From: a virus | Reading direction: 5' to 3' (one strand) | IMG/VR virus record: IMGVR_UViG_3300044961_000373 | Coordinates: 1 to 50,016 of that record | Length of the DNA: 50,016 nucleotides | Shown here: positions 5,632 through 16,473 of the stretch, piece by piece | How positions within the stretch are numbered: position 1 is the first letter of the stretch | How the letters are laid out: every line of letters begins with the position of its first letter | The notes under the pieces: model-generated | Database searches by the model: none | What the model was told of the DNA's origin: nothing | The model's input: only the letters and a program-made list of their open reading frames with translations | Made by a program: the position numbers and the translations under genes

Positions 5632-8558
5632 TGGAAAAACAATTCATTTCAACCTCAATATTAGAACAACTACCCCGCTATATTTTAGCAGATTACCAGA
5701 CATTTGCCAGATTTTTACAAGCCTATTTCGAATGGCTGGAATTAGATACCAGTGTTGTAGGTAAATTGGATAGATTTAAGGATTTTCGTGATATAGATAA
5801 TACACTAATCGAATTTGTCAAACATTTTGAAAGCGAATATCTTTTTAATATTCCTAAGAATCTTTATAGTGAAAATGGTGTTTCGGTGAATAAGGCTTCT
5901 CTTATAAAACACATAAAGCAATTTAATCAAACGCGAGGAACAGAAAATTCTTTTAAACTCCTTTTTAGAATACTTTTCAATGAGGATGTTGAATTTTATT
6001 ATCCAAAGAGCGATATGCTTTATGTTTCTGATGGAAAGTGGTCGTTTGATGAGATTTTGAGATGTACAACAAATAATGATACGTTTTCTTTTATAGGAAA
6101 AAGAATATATGGTGTAACAAGCGGTGCTTCCGCCGCTGTCGAAAATATATTTAATATTCAAATAGATCAAGAACTTGTTTCAGAATTATATATTTCTGGA
6201 ATAATAGGAACTTTCCTTCCGGGTGAACAAATACGAATCACTATAGATGATGTTGATTATTTTGAAACACTATTTAATATGGTTTCAAAAATAAATGTGA
6301 TTGTACCAGGGATTGGATATAAAGTTGGTGATCCTATAATTATTATCGGGTCTAATAGTGGTGCTATTGCCGCTGAAGCCACAGTAGAAAAGGTAAAAGG
6401 GCGCATTTCAGACAATATAGCAGTAATTGATGGAGGATTTGGTTACAATTATCCTCCAACAGTACAAATTATAGGAACAGGTTTTGACGCAAAAGCGGAA
6501 GCAAAACTTTCTCCAACAGGGTTATTAAAGATTGAATTGATTAATAGTGGTTCTGGATTCGATATATTGAACCCCCCTTCTATTGAATTTATTCCAAATA
6601 TTATTTCATTAGAATTAATGGATATTTCGGATATTTTTCAAGTAGGAGAAATAGTTATAGGGCAGACTACAAACAGATCGGGTATCGTAAAGAGATTTTA
6701 TTTTGAAAGTGGTAAATATTATGTTGATTTAGAATCTTGTTCTGGTGTATTTCAAATAGATGAAAATATTGAAGGACAAACAAGTAATTCTACGGCAAAA
6801 ATAACAGATATGACTCCATCAGGAGCAATTGCTATTGCTGTAGTCGCAAATAATACAACGATTGAAAGAATTGATATATTAAATTCTGGACAAGGATTTG
6901 TTGATATTCCTAGAGTTGTTGTTCGAAATCAAGATGATTCTATTAATAATTCAGTTGTTGCTAGAGCATATTTAAATCCAACAACGGTATCACAAATAAT
7001 TTTATTAAATGGTGGAAGAGATTATACTTCAGAAGGTAATATTTTTGTTAAGTTTTCTGGAGGTTTTTTGGATGAGGGTAGGGATGCCGTAGCTTTAGCA
7101 GAAATTGAAGGTGGTATTGTAAATGTTTTAATTAATAATCCCGGTATTCGTTATGATGTTGTTCCATCATATTCATTGAGTTACGCTTCAGGAACAGGTG
7201 CCCAGCTTTCTTTTGAAATTGGACCAAAATATAAGAATCAAGGTAGATGGTTGAATACAGATAGTTTCATTTCTTCCGATAAATTTATACAAGATTCTTT
7301 TTATTATCAGGTATTTTCTTATGTTTTAAAATCGACACAAAGCATTAATTCATATCGTGATGTGGTAAAAAATATATTACATCCCGCAGGACTGATGTTA
7401 TTTGGAACAACAATTTTAACATCATTCTTTCAGCTTGGTCCAACATATTCTAGCTTAGAAGGTGAAAAATTTAGGTATTTGCCTAGAGAAAAAACAACGA
7501 TTTCTTACCCATTCCCGAATAATACTTATTGGAATACATACGCAAACACTCAAATATTCCCATGGTTAGGAACAATAATTGGTGATATTACATTAAACCC
7601 TAAGTCAAGAACAAATTGGATTCCTGATGTTTTTGTAAATGTATTTAATCCTACATTTGATGTTCCTACAACAGGTATGTTGGTTGAATATAATTTCATT
7701 GAAGGTGTAAATCCTCAGTTATTATATGATATTAGTGATAATCCAAAATATAATGGAATATTAGGTAATACCATATTACAAGATATTAATGATCCTGAAT
7801 GGGTTTCAACTGGACTTAGATTTGACGGACATTTTGTAAATTGTACGACTATTCCAGTAAATCAGTTAGAAAAGACAATTATTGTTGTTGCTAAAATTGA
7901 ACGTTTTGATAGACCTGCTTCTATTGTGGGATGTTTGGATAATGATAATTTAAATTTTGTATCCGGATATAGTATCAATGTGAATACAAATAAATCTATT
8001 AAATTTGTTACACAAAAGAGAGTATTATCTCCTCCAGGAACATTTAAGATTGAATATGATACAGCCCCAAACAGTATTTCAGAAACATCATGGTTTATGG
8101 TAGCATTGCGTTATAAAGATAACAGAATGATAGTTAATTTTAATAATGAACCTTCGGTGTTTGTTGATTTTCCTGTAAATGTTGTTTCTCGTGGTATTTT
8201 AAATAATTCGAAAGGTTTTTATTATGGAAACCAAGGTTATACACCACCCCTATCAGAAGGTTCATTTTATGGATCATCGTTTTATGGAAAAACATTATAT
8301 GGTGCTGGATCCGAAGTAAGTATTACGTTTATACCAATTAACTCGTTATTTAATGAATCATTGTTCAATGAAGTATTTTTCGATGGAAATGTTGAACAAC
8401 AAATTACATTCGTTCAACCTGTTATTGGTCAACCATTATTAAATGGTATTATTGCTTATTCCTATATCTATAATCGTTTAATTACCGATGAAGAGACGGA
8501 GGCAATTTATGTTTCATTGCGGACTTCTTTAAATTCAAGAGGAGTATTTCTTCCTTAA
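5631..8558 (+). CDS. Large baseplate wedge protein (gp7 position) with repeat modules and a LamG-like C-terminus
   Basis: The product has 975 residues. The first 150 (SILEQLPRYILADYQTFARF, then NQTRGTENSFKLLFRILFNE) match wedge proteins that follow gp6 in far-T4 relatives, at the place of T4 gp7. Residues about 150-560 hold repeated beta modules of two kinds: IDGGFGYNYPPTVQI-type and a GE-I-GQT(S/T) type. From about 679 on, the chain looks like a LamG/concanavalin-like domain: it opens MLVEYNF and closes IIAYSYIYNRLITDEETEAI, the usual end of such folds. This would put a sugar-binding module on the baseplate. gp7 identity is from position and size; direct homology is not certain. Confidence 0.65.
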   Translation: MEKQFISTSILEQLPRYILADYQTFARFLQAYFEWLELDTSVVGKLDRFKDFRDIDNTLIEFVKHFESEYLFNIPKNLYSENGVSVNKASLIKHIKQFNQTRGTENSFKLLFRILFNEDVEFYYPKSDMLYVSDGKWSFDEILRCTTNNDTFSFIGKRIYGVTSGASAAVENIFNIQIDQELVSELYISGIIGTFLPGEQIRITIDDVDYFETLFNMVSKINVIVPGIGYKVGDPIIIIGSNSGAIAAEATVEKVKGRISDNIAVIDGGFGYNYPPTVQIIGTGFDAKAEAKLSPTGLLKIELINSGSGFDILNPPSIEFIPNIISLELMDISDIFQVGEIVIGQTTNRSGIVKRFYFESGKYYVDLESCSGVFQIDENIEGQTSNSTAKITDMTPSGAIAIAVVANNTTIERIDILNSGQGFVDIPRVVVRNQDDSINNSVVARAYLNPTTVSQIILLNGGRDYTSEGNIFVKFSGGFLDEGRDAVALAEIEGGIVNVLINNPGIRYDVVPSYSLSYASGTGAQLSFEIGPKYKNQGRWLNTDSFISSDKFIQDSFYYQVFSYVLKSTQSINSYRDVVKNILHPAGLMLFGTTILTSFFQLGPTYSSLEGEKFRYLPREKTTISYPFPNNTYWNTYANTQIFPWLGTIIGDITLNPKSRTNWIPDVFVNVFNPTFDVPTTGMLVEYNFIEGVNPQLLYDISDNPKYNGILGNTILQDINDPEWVSTGLRFDGHFVNCTTIPVNQLEKTIIVVAKIERFDRPASIVGCLDNDNLNFVSGYSINVNTNKSIKFVTQKRVLSPPGTFKIEYDTAPNSISETSWFMVALRYKDNRMIVNFNNEPSVFVDFPVNVVSRGILNNSKGFYYGNQGYTPPLSEGSFYGSSFYGKTLYGAGSEVSITFIPINSLFNESLFNEVFFDGNVEQQITFVQPVIGQPLLNGIIAYSYIYNRLITDEETEAIYVSLRTSLNSRGVFLP

Positions 8559-8561
8559 ATG

Positions 8562-8569
8562 GATAAATA
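8562..8569 (+). promoter_or_regulatory. Late box GATAAATA before the gp8-like gene
   Basis: The box ends six bases before the ATG at 8575, so the predicted RNA start falls on the A of the start codon. No ribosome site is seen between them. Confidence 0.65.
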
Positions 8570-8574
8570 ACTAT

Positions 8575-10107
8575 ATGTCTGCTATTTTACAAAATAATTT
8601 TAGAGTATCTGCGGCAAAAAAATTCATTTCTCAAATTGGCCAAACTTCCAATATAGCATATGTTTTTATTGGAAAATCAACACCTTGGGATAATGAAAAC
8701 AGTCCTCCTGTTCCGAATAATTGGGTTCAAACGACATTTGATGCATATGATGATATGCTTTTTTTGAAGCGCATTATTCCTAATGATGTTCATTTAGTTA
8801 TTCGCCGAAATAATTGGAAAAGAGCGACAATTTATGAAACATATGCACACAATGAAGAATTGTTTGATCCTGCTCGTGGTATAAAGCCATTTTATGTAGT
8901 AACAGATGAATTGAATGTTTATAAATGTATTAGTAATGGATACGGAAAACCATCAATCAATAAACCTACAGGAAGAAGTAGAAACATTTTTTCGAGCGGT
9001 GATGGATATTTGTGGAAATATATGTATTCCATCACCAGTGATTTAGAAAAATTTGTTACACCGGATTTTATTCCTGTTCCTGAAATAGGTTCATCTGTTA
9101 TCAATGATTATGGTATCGAACACATTAAAATTGTGAATGGTGGTTCTGGATATACAGGTTCTACAATCAATTTAAATATAACCGGTAACGGAAGCAATTG
9201 TCAGGCATATGGTAAAATTGAAAATGGTGTTATAACAGAAGTTGTTATTACTAATAGAGGAAGAGGATATAGAAATGCTTCTGCTACTTGCGCTGCCCCT
9301 CCTTTAGGTGGAACACAAGCAACATTTAATGCGATTATATCACCACCCGGTGGTCATGGATCGAACCCTGCCATCGAACTTGGTGGTCATTTTGTGATGA
9401 TGATTGCGAGATTCAATAGAGATGAGTCAAAGAGAATAAGTGTGTCGAATGATTTTAGAAAAATTGGAATCATCGAGAATCCGAAGAGTTTTACCGGTAA
9501 TAATATATTAACGAATAACATTTTATCAATGATTCATAAATTACATTTTTCTTCTGTGATAGGATTAAATGCATTCGAACCTGATGAAATTGTTGCCGGA
9601 AATATAAGTGGCGCTTCAGCAACAGTTGTCGATTATGATAATGTGGAACAAGAATTAGGTTTGATTAATATTTCTGGAGAATTTTTTCCTGGAGAACAAT
9701 TAACAGGGCAAACTACAGGATGTGTTGGAATTTTGAATATAGGCGCAAATTCATCTGGTACATGCCAATCTGGTGGAATTTCTTCTGTAGTTCTTGGAAC
9801 AAATGCTCCTTTAAATTTGAAAAAAGAAGGATTTTCTACGGTAATAAGAATAACGGGCGGAAAGGGTGCTGGACAAATAAAAACATTAGATGTAGATTCA
9901 TATGATCCCAATACAAAACAAATAAATATTATAGGGTTTTGGGAATTAAGTTTAATTCCTGATTCAACAAGCACATATGTAATATCATGGATAAAATATC
10001 CTGATGTAGCGAAAGATAGCGGCAATCTTTTACTTATCGAACACAGAAGACCAATTTCTCGTGCTGATGACCAAGTAGAAGAAATAAAAATTTGTGGTGA
10101 ATGGTAA
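8575..10107 (+). CDS. gp8: Baseplate wedge subunit gp8-like
   Basis: The 510-residue product has the gp8-type N-terminus: NFRVSAAKKFISQIG, YVFIGKSTPW, YDDMLFLKRI, VIRRNNWKRATIYETY and SGDGYLWKYMYSI. T4 gp8 is only 334 residues. The excess is a GSGY module at about 183-257 (NGGSGYTGST through NRGRGYRNAS) and a later GE-x2-AGNISGASATV/GEQLTGQTTG pair near 340-390. gp8 is an external wedge protein that binds gp7 and gp10. A late box may give a leaderless message. Confidence 0.8.
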   Translation: MSAILQNNFRVSAAKKFISQIGQTSNIAYVFIGKSTPWDNENSPPVPNNWVQTTFDAYDDMLFLKRIIPNDVHLVIRRNNWKRATIYETYAHNEELFDPARGIKPFYVVTDELNVYKCISNGYGKPSINKPTGRSRNIFSSGDGYLWKYMYSITSDLEKFVTPDFIPVPEIGSSVINDYGIEHIKIVNGGSGYTGSTINLNITGNGSNCQAYGKIENGVITEVVITNRGRGYRNASATCAAPPLGGTQATFNAIISPPGGHGSNPAIELGGHFVMMIARFNRDESKRISVSNDFRKIGIIENPKSFTGNNILTNNILSMIHKLHFSSVIGLNAFEPDEIVAGNISGASATVVDYDNVEQELGLINISGEFFPGEQLTGQTTGCVGILNIGANSSGTCQSGGISSVVLGTNAPLNLKKEGFSTVIRITGGKGAGQIKTLDVDSYDPNTKQINIIGFWELSLIPDSTSTYVISWIKYPDVAKDSGNLLLIEHRRPISRADDQVEEIKICGEW

Positions 10108-10121
10108 CTTATTAAAAATAA

Positions 10122-10129
10122 TATAAATA
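10122..10129 (+). promoter_or_regulatory. Late box TATAAATA before the 2,042-residue gene
   Basis: An exact late consensus ends 11 bases before ATG at 10140, giving a leader of only about five bases. Confidence 0.7.
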
Positions 10130-10139
10130 ATAGAGAATT

Positions 10140-13100
10140 ATGCCAACAGTATTTTCAACATCACCTTATTACGACGATTACGATAAAAATAAAAAATTTT
10201 ATCGCATATTATTCCGTCCAGGAACGGCGGTTCAGGCAAGAGAACTGACTCAATTACAGACTATTTTTGGGAACCAAATTGAACAATTTGCTGACCATAT
10301 TTTTAAGAATGGTGCTCAAGTAAAACCCGGACAAATTGCATATGATTTGGAACTTTCGTTTGTAAAAATTGAACCTACGATTAATGGATTTCCTATCAAT
10401 TTAAATGATATTGACCCAGATAATCAAAATAATGTGGGTGATATTTTCATTGAAGGGGAGAGAAGCGGTGTAAAAGCGAAAGTTATTAAAATTGTTGGTT
10501 TAGAAGGTTCAGACCCATTTACTATTTTTGTGAAATATGTAAATAAAGGTACTAATGGGACCTCTTCCACATTTGATAAAGGTAATGTTGATGCAATTCC
10601 AACACCTATTCAAGCAGAAAATTTGAGAAAAGTTGGATCTGCGAATCCATTTGCTAAAATAATGGATAGTAATATGGATCCTTTAGGAAACGGATGTTCT
10701 GTTTCTATTGAAGCGGGTGTATATTATGTGAATGGTATTTTTGCTAACGTCGAAAGGCAAACAATAATTTTAGACAAATATACAAATACACCTACTTATA
10801 AAATTGGATTAGAGGTAATTGAATCAATAATTACATCATCCGAAGACGATTCATTAAACGATAATGCTCAAGGATCAAGCAATTTTGCCGCTCCCGGTGC
10901 TCACAGATATTCAGTGAGTTTGAATTTAGTAAAAAGAAACGTTTCTTCTTTAACAGAAGATAATCAAAACTTTGTTGAATTGTTGAGATTAAAAAATGGA
11001 ATTAGAGAAAAACAAGTAGAAGAAACTGCTTATAGTTTATTAGAAGAAACTTTGGCTCGTAGAACATATGATGAATCCGGTGATTACTATATACGTCCAT
11101 TTGGTATTGATATTCGTGAACATTTGAAAACAGATACAAACAGAGGAGTATATCCAATTTCTTCTCCTGACCCAGGAGCAAAATTGGGAGAAGAATCTAA
11201 ATTAGCAGTCGGTATAGAACCATCAAAAGCATATGTGAAAGGATATGAAATTCAAACTTTGGCAACCACATGGTTAGATGTTGATAAAGCGAGAGATACA
11301 CTCGTTTCTAACAATTCTTCTATAAGAGCAAATTTTGGTAATTGGGTTTATGTATGGAATCCCTATAATTTCCCATCAATCAATAATTATCAAAAAATCA
11401 ATCTTTATGATATTTCTGTTCTTTATGATTCTAACGGACAAATATCGAATGCTTCTACATTTGGTTCTTTAACACCTATTGGTACCGCAAGGGTTCGTGG
11501 ATTTGAATATGTTTCCGGAACACCAGGAAATCCATTTTCGAATCCAACAGCGATATATAAAATGTATCTTTTTGATATTCAGATGGTTTCCGGAAAACAA
11601 TTTTCTGAAGTAAATTCTTTCTATTCTCCAACAGATTTTAGTGATGATCCTGTTGCCGGAATAATTTGCCAAGATTTATATTTGATAAATGCGAACATTT
11701 CTCCTTCTCCCAATGACGTTGTTATCTCTTCAACAGGAAGAGTAACAATTGTTTCATACAATTCATCATCTGGTTCCGCAATTGTCAGACCAACAATTAA
11801 TACAGGTTCAACATTTTATCCAAAAGTTTTAAAGAATGAATTTGTAACCTATGGTGTTTCCGGAACAGCAAAAGTGGGTGAATTGTTGAGTATCCAAGAA
11901 ACAGGATCAAATACATTAATTTATAGGTTACCAAAAACAGCAATCAAAACTGTGAAAGGAGAAAATAATCAAGTTGATACAACGTATACAATAAAGCGTG
12001 TTATTGTAACCACAATTACAAACAATACAATTCTTGTGAATGTTAGTGGTGATGAAGTTTTTGATACATTTAATTTAACAGATTATATCCTTTCCGTTGC
12101 AGAAAATTCTTCCAATTTTAGAGGGCATATCATTAATTTGAATGGTCTTCCTGTGAATGTTTCTGGATCTACTTTAACAATAGGTGGTCTTAATGCTTAT
12201 AATGGACTCCAGGTAAAATTAATTGCTCCTGTAGTTAAACTTGTCGCTACAAGTAAAGCAAAAGATTTACAAACAAAAACACAAACATTTGCAACATATA
12301 ATATTGATTCCGTGAATTACTTAGATGAAGTTGATATATATTCTCTCATTAGTATTAAAGATTTTTATGGAAATGATGTTACAGAAAGATTTTCATTCGA
12401 TAATGGACAGAGAGATTCTTTTTATCAACGCGGTTCTTTTTTGTTAAGAAAAGGATCTACTCCTCCAGATTCTCCGATTACTGTTGAATATTCATTCTTT
12501 AGACATGGATCTGGAGGTGATTATTTCTCTGTTGATTCGTATAACCAAAACCAAATTAATTATAGTAATATTCCAACATATATAAGCCGTGATACGGGGC
12601 AAGTATATCAATTATCGAACTGTTTAGATTTTAGACCAAGGACAAATATCGCTTCTGAAGGACCGATGAGCGATTATCCTATAGGGCAATCTGAAATTTT
12701 AAAACCAAATGCGAATGTTCGTTGCGATTTTCAATATTATGTCGGAAGATTCGACAAAATATTTTTAACAAAGCGAGGAGAATTTAAAGTTGTTCGTGGT
12801 ATTGCATCCGAAAGACCGCAAGAACCGCAAGATATTGCGGATGCAATGTTACTCTATACATTATTTATTCCTGCTTATACATATTCTCCATCTTCTGTAT
12901 CCGTGAAAAGAATTGATAATAGAAGATATACGATGCGTGATATCGGTAAACTCGAAAAACGCATTTTGAATCTCGAATATTATACAACATTAAGTTTGCT
13001 CGAAAAAGAAACTGCTGATATGTATATTCCTGATGATTCGACAGGATTGAATAGATTTAAAAATGGCTTCATTGTCGATTCTTTCGTTGGGCACGGTATA

Positions 13101-16100
13101 GGCGATGTATTAAATCCTGATTATTCGTGTTCTATTGATATTGAAAGAGGAGAAGCAAGACCTGAATTTATTCAAAATTACTTAGATTTAAATTTACAAA
13201 CGACGGATCCTGATAGTGGTAATGCTCCTGTTTCGACAAATTATGCAAAAACAGGAGATTTAATCACATTACCATATGTCAATGTGACATTGGTAGAACA
13301 ACCATTTGCTTCCAACTTTATAAATATAAACCCTTATAATGTTTTTAATTGGGTTGGTTCTATTGAATTGGATCCAGAAACAGATTTATGGAGAGATACT
13401 AATAGATTACCTGATATTATACAAAATAATAATGCTGCTTTTGAAGCAGAATTAGTAAGATTATCACCCACATTAGGAACAGTTTGGAATGAATGGCAAA
13501 CACAATGGACTGGAGTTGTTTCTGAATCATCTACATTTACAACAACAGAAGAAGTAACAAGAGGTATTACTATAGACGAATCTAGAATGAATGCTGCTAG
13601 AATGGATAATAGACTTCCTCCTACAGCATTGATTACTACTACTACAACCTCCACAATAGAAAATAAAACACAAGTCGTTCAATCGAACCAAGTAAGAACA
13701 GGTGTTGTTACTACTGTCGTACCGAGAGAAACACGCCAACAAATTGAAGACCGTTTGGTGAATAATGATATTATTCCGTTTATGAGAACGCGGGATGTTT
13801 ATTTTAAAGCAAAAAGATTTAAACCTAGTACATTATTATATCCATTTTTTGATAATGTAAATGTTTCTCGATTTTGTTCTGGATCAGGAGGATCAGGATT
13901 CACAACTGTTCCGCCTGTAGTGACATTCTCTGCACCACCTTCAGGAACAACAGCACAAGGTACAACAATTTTAAGAGATGGAAAAGTCGTCTTTATTGAG
14001 ATTACAAATCCTGGATCAGGATATACTTCAGCACCAACAGTGTCATTTAGTAGTATTCCAAACGGTGCGACCGCTCCTTCTTCGGCTGATGTAATTGTAT
14101 CTGTAGAAAATGGAAGAGTCGTTTCCGCTGTGTTGAAAATGAAAACCGATGAAAATGGAAATCTAGAAGGTATGTTTAGAATTCCAAATACGGATACGAT
14201 TCGTTTTAGAACGGGAACAAGAATCTTTAGATTAGTTGATGATCGAGAAAATAGAAGAGTATTTACAACTACTTTTGGTGAATGTAGATATGTTGCTCAA
14301 GGATTTTTAGAAACACGACAATCTACAATACTTTCGACAAGAGAACCGCAATTGGTGAGAACAAATGTTTCTGAAAACAGAATCTTGACAAATGTTGTTA
14401 CAACATCAAATGAAATTTCAAGGGAATCTACCATAGAATCGGGTTGGTTAGATCCAGTAGCACAAACATTCATTACAACAGATAAGGGTGGATCATTTAT
14501 CACAAGTGTTGATATCTTCTTTGCTTCTAAAGACGATACAATTCCTGTAACATTACAAATTCGTGATGTTGTAAATGGGTACCCAGGACAAAGAATAATT
14601 CCGTTTGGAGAAGTTGTTTTGAATCCAGTTGATGTTGTTATTGATCCGGACGGAACGAGAAATCTCCCAACAAAATTTACATTCAAATCACCAATCTATA
14701 TCCAAGAGAATGTTGAATATGCGATTGTCTTGATTAGTAATTCGAATAATTATAATGTTTGGATTTCTCGTATGGGAGAAAATCAGATAGGGACAACGAA
14801 TCCAATTTCTGAACAACCATATGCGGGATCATTTTTCAAATCACAAAACGCAAGCACATGGACGGCAGAACAATTAGAGGATCTAAAATTTACAATTTAT
14901 AAAGCAAAATTCGATACTTCTGTTATCGGAAATGTAATTTTCGTGAATGATGTTGTTCCTTCCCAATCACTAGATTCTCTTTGTTTCTGGACTGTAGAAG
15001 GATCAGAAAAGGTTCGAGTTTATCAAAAAAATCATGGAATGCCTTTTAACACATCTCCGGCATCAAGTAAAGTATTAATTCAAGGTGTAACAGGAACACT
15101 GAATGGAATTCCTTCTTCTGAATTTAATGGTATTCATGAAATTTCTGATGTAACATTAGATACATATACAATCAATTTAGTAACTCCAGCAACAGCAACA
15201 GGATTTACAGGAAATGAAGGAATTACAGCAACTCGGAATTATCAAATGGATGTTGTACACCCAATCGTACAAAATATTGTTTTCCCGAACACCGAACTTT
15301 CGTTTTCAATTAAAACTGTTTCTGGAAAATCGGTTTCTGGTAATCAACAACCGTATTCAAAAACACAGAATTGGGAACCGATTATTGTAAATTCTAATGT
15401 AGAATTTACAAATCCAAAACTTATTGCATCAGCTTTGAATGAAATTGATCTAGTGCAAGCGGGTGTTGGTGTCTACAATAATAAATCATTTGTATTAAGA
15501 TCATTATTTATAAGCGAATATGACAATTTATCACCAGTAATTGATACACAAAGAATTGGTGTTGTTGTTGTTGGAAATAGAATAGCAGATTATACACACA
15601 AAACAGTAAATATAAATAGTCCTTCTGGGTATGATTTGAGACCAGCATCCCGTTCAATTAATATTGCAAATTGTTCATTACTATCGGATGATAATTCAAT
15701 TAATACTTCATCGGATGTGTTTACAGACCAAACAATTCTTGGAAAATATATACATTTAACATCTCCTAATAATAATTTTAATTCATTTGAAACGGCTATT
15801 AAGGTGATTGAAATTGCTTCTCCAAGAAAGTTGATTGTTGATGCACCCATTACTACAACATTGAACACATCTGCTGTAATTGATGTATATGATTTCTTTA
15901 CTGCTGAAGAAGGAGCATTTGATACCTCTAATCCGGCAAAATATATTACTCGTCCTTTGAATTTATTGGAACCAGCAAATTCTTTGAGAGTTTTTGTTAC
16001 AGCTTTTCGTTCCTTTGATTCTGATTTCGATATCTATTATAGAGTAGGACGTTCTACAGATAACAAATTATTTGAAGAACAACCTTATAAGAAAATGAAT

Positions 16101-16268
16101 TTGGATAATATTCCACAAAACAATTTAGAAAGATTTGTTGAATATAAATATTCAGTAGAAGAAGAAGTCGAATTTACTACAGTTTCATTTAAGATTGTGA
16201 TGAGAAGTACAAATTCGGCAAATGTACCGAGATTTAGAGATATACGAGGCATCGCTCTATCGTCATAA
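10140..16268 (+). CDS. Giant virion protein, DUF4815 type, probably baseplate
   Basis: The 2,042-residue product begins MPTVFSTSPYYDDYDKNKKF and RILFRPGTAVQARELTQLQT, the signature of DUF4815 structural proteins in cyanophage-like myoviruses. The N-terminal about 450 residues form that domain. The rest is beta-rich, with a Thr-rich segment near 1130-1200. A GSGY module pair lies at about 1245-1335 (GGSGFTTVPP and [11 protein letters not shown]), and beta domains near the end resemble receptor-facing modules. It follows gp8, where T4 keeps gp9/gp10, so a peripheral baseplate or fiber-attachment role is likely but unproven. Its 6.1-kb frame is uninterrupted. Confidence 0.8.
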   Translation: MPTVFSTSPYYDDYDKNKKFYRILFRPGTAVQARELTQLQTIFGNQIEQFADHIFKNGAQVKPGQIAYDLELSFVKIEPTINGFPINLNDIDPDNQNNVGDIFIEGERSGVKAKVIKIVGLEGSDPFTIFVKYVNKGTNGTSSTFDKGNVDAIPTPIQAENLRKVGSANPFAKIMDSNMDPLGNGCSVSIEAGVYYVNGIFANVERQTIILDKYTNTPTYKIGLEVIESIITSSEDDSLNDNAQGSSNFAAPGAHRYSVSLNLVKRNVSSLTEDNQNFVELLRLKNGIREKQVEETAYSLLEETLARRTYDESGDYYIRPFGIDIREHLKTDTNRGVYPISSPDPGAKLGEESKLAVGIEPSKAYVKGYEIQTLATTWLDVDKARDTLVSNNSSIRANFGNWVYVWNPYNFPSINNYQKINLYDISVLYDSNGQISNASTFGSLTPIGTARVRGFEYVSGTPGNPFSNPTAIYKMYLFDIQMVSGKQFSEVNSFYSPTDFSDDPVAGIICQDLYLINANISPSPNDVVISSTGRVTIVSYNSSSGSAIVRPTINTGSTFYPKVLKNEFVTYGVSGTAKVGELLSIQETGSNTLIYRLPKTAIKTVKGENNQVDTTYTIKRVIVTTITNNTILVNVSGDEVFDTFNLTDYILSVAENSSNFRGHIINLNGLPVNVSGSTLTIGGLNAYNGLQVKLIAPVVKLVATSKAKDLQTKTQTFATYNIDSVNYLDEVDIYSLISIKDFYGNDVTERFSFDNGQRDSFYQRGSFLLRKGSTPPDSPITVEYSFFRHGSGGDYFSVDSYNQNQINYSNIPTYISRDTGQVYQLSNCLDFRPRTNIASEGPMSDYPIGQSEILKPNANVRCDFQYYVGRFDKIFLTKRGEFKVVRGIASERPQEPQDIADAMLLYTLFIPAYTYSPSSVSVKRIDNRRYTMRDIGKLEKRILNLEYYTTLSLLEKETADMYIPDDSTGLNRFKNGFIVDSFVGHGIGDVLNPDYSCSIDIERGEARPEFIQNYLDLNLQTTDPDSGNAPVSTNYAKTGDLITLPYVNVTLVEQPFASNFININPYNVFNWVGSIELDPETDLWRDTNRLPDIIQNNNAAFEAELVRLSPTLGTVWNEWQTQWTGVVSESSTFTTTEEVTRGITIDESRMNAARMDNRLPPTALITTTTTSTIENKTQVVQSNQVRTGVVTTVVPRETRQQIEDRLVNNDIIPFMRTRDVYFKAKRFKPSTLLYPFFDNVNVSRFCSGSGGSGFTTVPPVVTFSAPPSGTTAQGTTILRDGKVVFIEITNPGSGYTSAPTVSFSSIPNGATAPSSADVIVSVENGRVVSAVLKMKTDENGNLEGMFRIPNTDTIRFRTGTRIFRLVDDRENRRVFTTTFGECRYVAQGFLETRQSTILSTREPQLVRTNVSENRILTNVVTTSNEISRESTIESGWLDPVAQTFITTDKGGSFITSVDIFFASKDDTIPVTLQIRDVVNGYPGQRIIPFGEVVLNPVDVVIDPDGTRNLPTKFTFKSPIYIQENVEYAIVLISNSNNYNVWISRMGENQIGTTNPISEQPYAGSFFKSQNASTWTAEQLEDLKFTIYKAKFDTSVIGNVIFVNDVVPSQSLDSLCFWTVEGSEKVRVYQKNHGMPFNTSPASSKVLIQGVTGTLNGIPSSEFNGIHEISDVTLDTYTINLVTPATATGFTGNEGITATRNYQMDVVHPIVQNIVFPNTELSFSIKTVSGKSVSGNQQPYSKTQNWEPIIVNSNVEFTNPKLIASALNEIDLVQAGVGVYNNKSFVLRSLFISEYDNLSPVIDTQRIGVVVVGNRIADYTHKTVNINSPSGYDLRPASRSINIANCSLLSDDNSINTSSDVFTDQTILGKYIHLTSPNNNFNSFETAIKVIEIASPRKLIVDAPITTTLNTSAVIDVYDFFTAEEGAFDTSNPAKYITRPLNLLEPANSLRVFVTAFRSFDSDFDIYYRVGRSTDNKLFEEQPYKKMNLDNIPQNNLERFVEYKYSVEEEVEFTTVSFKIVMRSTNSANVPRFRDIRGIALSS

Positions 16269-16269
16269 T

Positions 16270-16473
16270 ATGATACCAGTAGAAAAATATAACGATCTTT
16301 ATAGGGATCCTAACAGTAAAGGTATTGTTAATTCCAACAAGAAAGAACGAGAATTGTTTCTTGAAAGGAAGAAAAGGATTTTGAATAAAGAAAAAACGTT
16401 AGAAAAAATAATTACAGATTTAAATAATAGGATAGAAGTATTGGAAAAAATACTTTTGGAGAAAAATAACTAA
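16270..16473 (+). CDS. Small coiled-coil protein
   Basis: The start MIPVEKYNDLYRDPNSKG lies one base after the giant gene's stop. The 67-residue product is very rich in Lys, Glu, Leu and Asn. From about residue 28 the heptad-like pattern (LEKIITDLNNRIEVLEKILL) indicates a single coiled-coil helix. Its stop overlaps the next start (TAATG). It may be an assembly or connector peptide for the neighbouring virion proteins. No family is recognised. Confidence 0.7.
   Translation: MIPVEKYNDLYRDPNSKGIVNSNKKERELFLERKKRILNKEKTLEKIITDLNNRIEVLEKILLEKNN

Noticed and set aside
9633-10025. 130-codon minus-strand frame inside the gp8-like gene
   Set aside because: Shadow of a Gly/Pro/Thr-rich coding region, with no start signal and no context.
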